From Micromonospora terminaliae (GTDB taxonomy: Bacteria > Actinomycetota > Actinomycetes > Mycobacteriales > Micromonosporaceae), in NCBI RefSeq assembly GCF_009671205.1, contig NZ_CP045309.1, forward strand, positions 434,001 through 498,000: a stretch of DNA of 64,000 nucleotides. The letters are read 5' to 3'. The position numbers and the translations under genes were made by a program. Below are positions 62,690-64,000 of this stretch, one piece after another. Numbering within the stretch: the first letter of the stretch is position 1; each line of letters opens with the position of its first letter. The notes below the pieces were generated by a model. That model had not been told where the DNA came from, searched no databases, and was given only the letters and a program-made list of their open reading frames with translations.

Positions 62690-64000
62690 TCAGGGCCGGG
62701 GCAGGTGGAGGGCCTCCGTCAGGGCCGGGAGGAGGAGGGTGATCTGCCACTCGCGGGCGCCGAAGGTGCGCAGCACCTCCGCGACCGTGTCGTCGGTGAT
62801 CTCCTCGGGCGGTTGCCAGGCCAGGCGGCGGATGTAGTCCGGGGCGATCAGGTTCTCCGGCGGCAGGTGGTGCGCGCCGGCCGTGCCGACCACCACCTCG
62901 CGGCAGCGGGCCAGGCGGCCGGCCGCCACCGGGTCCCGCTCCGCCCACCGGTGTGGCGGGGGCGGACCCTCCACCACCGGGCTCACCGGCAGGGCGTCGT
63001 CCGGGAGCTGGCGCGCGTCGTCCAGGGCCGCCAGCCAGGTACGCGCCAGCCGCCGCACCGACCGGCCACCGAAACCGGGGAGCGTCAGCAGCGTCTTCTC
63101 GTCCTTCGGGTCCAGCTCGGCGGCCGCCACGATGGCCGAGTCCGGCAGCACCCGGCCCGGTGCGGCGTCCCGCCGCGCGGCGATCTGGTCCCGCGCGTAC
63201 CACAGCGAGCGCACCCGGGCCTGGGCCCGTGCGCCGCGCACCCGGTGGATGCCCGAGGTGCGGCGCCACGGCTCGGCGCGTACCCGCGCGGGGCGGGCCC
63301 CGTTGCGCACCAGCGCCGCGAACTCCTCCGCCGCCCACGCCGACTTGCCCTGCTTGGTCAGCTCCTCGTCGAGCGCGTCGCGCAGGTCGACGAGCAGCTC
63401 CACGTCCAGCGCCGCGTACGTCAGCCAGGACTCCGGCAGCGGCCGGCTCGACCAGTCCGCCGCGGAGTGGTGCTTCTCCAGGCTGTAGCCGAGCAGCTGC
63501 TCGGTCAACGCGGCCAGGCCCACCCGCTCGAAGCCGGCCAGCCGGGCGGCCAGCTCGGTGTCGAACAGCCGGCGCGGGCGCAGCCCCAGCTCGGCGAGGC
63601 AGGCGAGATCCTGGCTGGCGGCGTGCAGCACCCACTCGGCCTCGGCGATCACCCCGTCGAGGCCGGTGAGGTCAGGCAGCGGCAGCGGGTCGATCAACGC
63701 CGTGCCGGAGCCCGCCCGGCGCAGCTGCACCAGGTAGGCGCGCTGGCTGTAGCGGTAGCCGGAGGCGCGCTCGGCGTCCAGGGCCACCGGGCCGGTGCCG
63801 GCCGCGAAGCGGGCCACGACCTCGTCGAGCTCGCTCGGAGTGGCCACCGGCGCGGGCGTGCCCTCGCGCGGGGCGGTCAGCGGGACGGGCCCGCCGGCGG
63901 TGGGTTCGGTCCCCGCGTCCGCCGGCTCCGGCGCGGCCGAGGACGGATGCGGCGCTGCCTCTTCCGTACGGCTTTCGGCGGCCCGACGGCGCAGGGGTGG
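62690..64000 (-). CDS. rnd: Ribonuclease D-like 3'-5' exonuclease with HRDC domain (5' end beyond the window)
   Basis: DEDD-family exonuclease. Motifs: Asp/Glu in VALDAERASGYRYS, Asp in VLHAASQDLACL and Asp in LTYAALDVELLVDLRDAL; the last part (~200-385 from the GTG at 63847) contains an HRDC domain (AELDPKDEKTLLTLPGFGGRSVRRLA). The frame remains open to the right edge without a stop, with the family-typical PVPLTAPREG ahead of the GTG at 63847, so the real start lies beyond 64000. 437 codons are visible. Processes stable RNA in the family. The positional counterpart in mycobacteria is next to dxs1. Confidence 0.9.
   Translation of the reverse strand, partial: PPLRRRAAESRTEEAAPHPSSAAPEPADAGTEPTAGGPVPLTAPREGTPAPVATPSELDEVVARFAAGTGPVALDAERASGYRYSQRAYLVQLRRAGSGTALIDPLPLPDLTGLDGVIAEAEWVLHAASQDLACLAELGLRPRRLFDTELAARLAGFERVGLAALTEQLLGYSLEKHHSAADWSSRPLPESWLTYAALDVELLVDLRDALDEELTKQGKSAWAAEEFAALVRNGARPARVRAEPWRRTSGIHRVRGARAQARVRSLWYARDQIAARRDAAPGRVLPDSAIVAAAELDPKDEKTLLTLPGFGGRSVRRLARTWLAALDDARQLPDDALPVSPVVEGPPPPHRWAERDPVAAGRLARCREVVVGTAGAHHLPPENLIAPDYIRRLAWQPPEEITDDTVAEVLRTFGAREWQITLLLPALTEALHLPRP

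Overview
The window is a high-GC actinobacterial chromosome segment, most likely from a Micromonosporaceae member such as Micromonospora. The evidence is strong G/C third-position bias, many GTG starts, a SpoOM-family gene, IdeR/SigB/SigA on one segment, and a long run of actinobacteria-restricted DUF families (3039, 3093, 3099, 3159, 3710, 4193, 5522, 7455). The order ideR, sigB, sigA, inositol phosphatase, LytR_C protein, DUF4193, DUF3093, dut, DUF3710, OB-fold, DUF3159, paired TrkA proteins, APC potassium permease, TrmA-like methyltransferase, dxs, RNase D matches, from memory, the Mycobacterium tuberculosis Rv2711-Rv2681 neighbourhood. Most of the window is therefore conserved core, and departures from that order mark accessory DNA.

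Layout. 0-21 kb: DUF5522, a lipoprotein, ideR, a two-domain sulfurtransferase, an acuC-pat lysine deacetylase/acetyltransferase pair, sigB, a SpoOM-type protein, dtd with a methyltransferase, a secreted subtilase, an HhH glycosylase-like gene, two tandem LtrA membrane proteins, a BrnT/BrnA-like toxin-antitoxin pair, a pseudouridine catabolism pair (psuK-psuG), a TRIC-like channel and an SF2 helicase. 21-38 kb: the sigA-to-dxs core, including a potassium locus (two TrkA-type regulators divergent from a KimA-like permease) and dut, anmK and dxs. 38-42 kb: an accessory patch with a GNAT enzyme, an XRE regulator coupled to an HD nucleotidase-like protein, and divergent from it three tiny ATGA-coupled genes, two of which share a Cys motif; two large palindromes follow. 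42-51.5 kb: an envelope cluster of a lipoprotein, three paralogous polytopic membrane proteins with a GT-C-like look, and two paralogous membrane-anchored beta-propellers. 51.5-59 kb: a C39-like peptidase, a two-component system, a large secreted propeller/malectin protein, a VOC protein behind a possible leader peptide, and a repeat-rich membrane protein. 59-64 kb: fadB-fadA and an RNase D that runs off the right edge.

Non-coding structure is rich. Four large intergenic palindromes (16.1, 20.9, 41.85 and 41.95 kb) look like dispersed elements; two heptanucleotide tandem arrays sit exactly at stop codons (28.45 and 47.02 kb); two 19-bp tandem duplications lie at 38.6 and 54.7 kb; several perfect-stem terminators separate convergent genes. 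A 167-bp segment is identical at every base between sigB and sigA, which suggests gene conversion. Several genes have a TANNNT -10 box 6-9 nt before the start codon and no Shine-Dalgarno, consistent with leaderless transcripts. No tRNA, rRNA, CRISPR array, transposase or prophage gene was seen.
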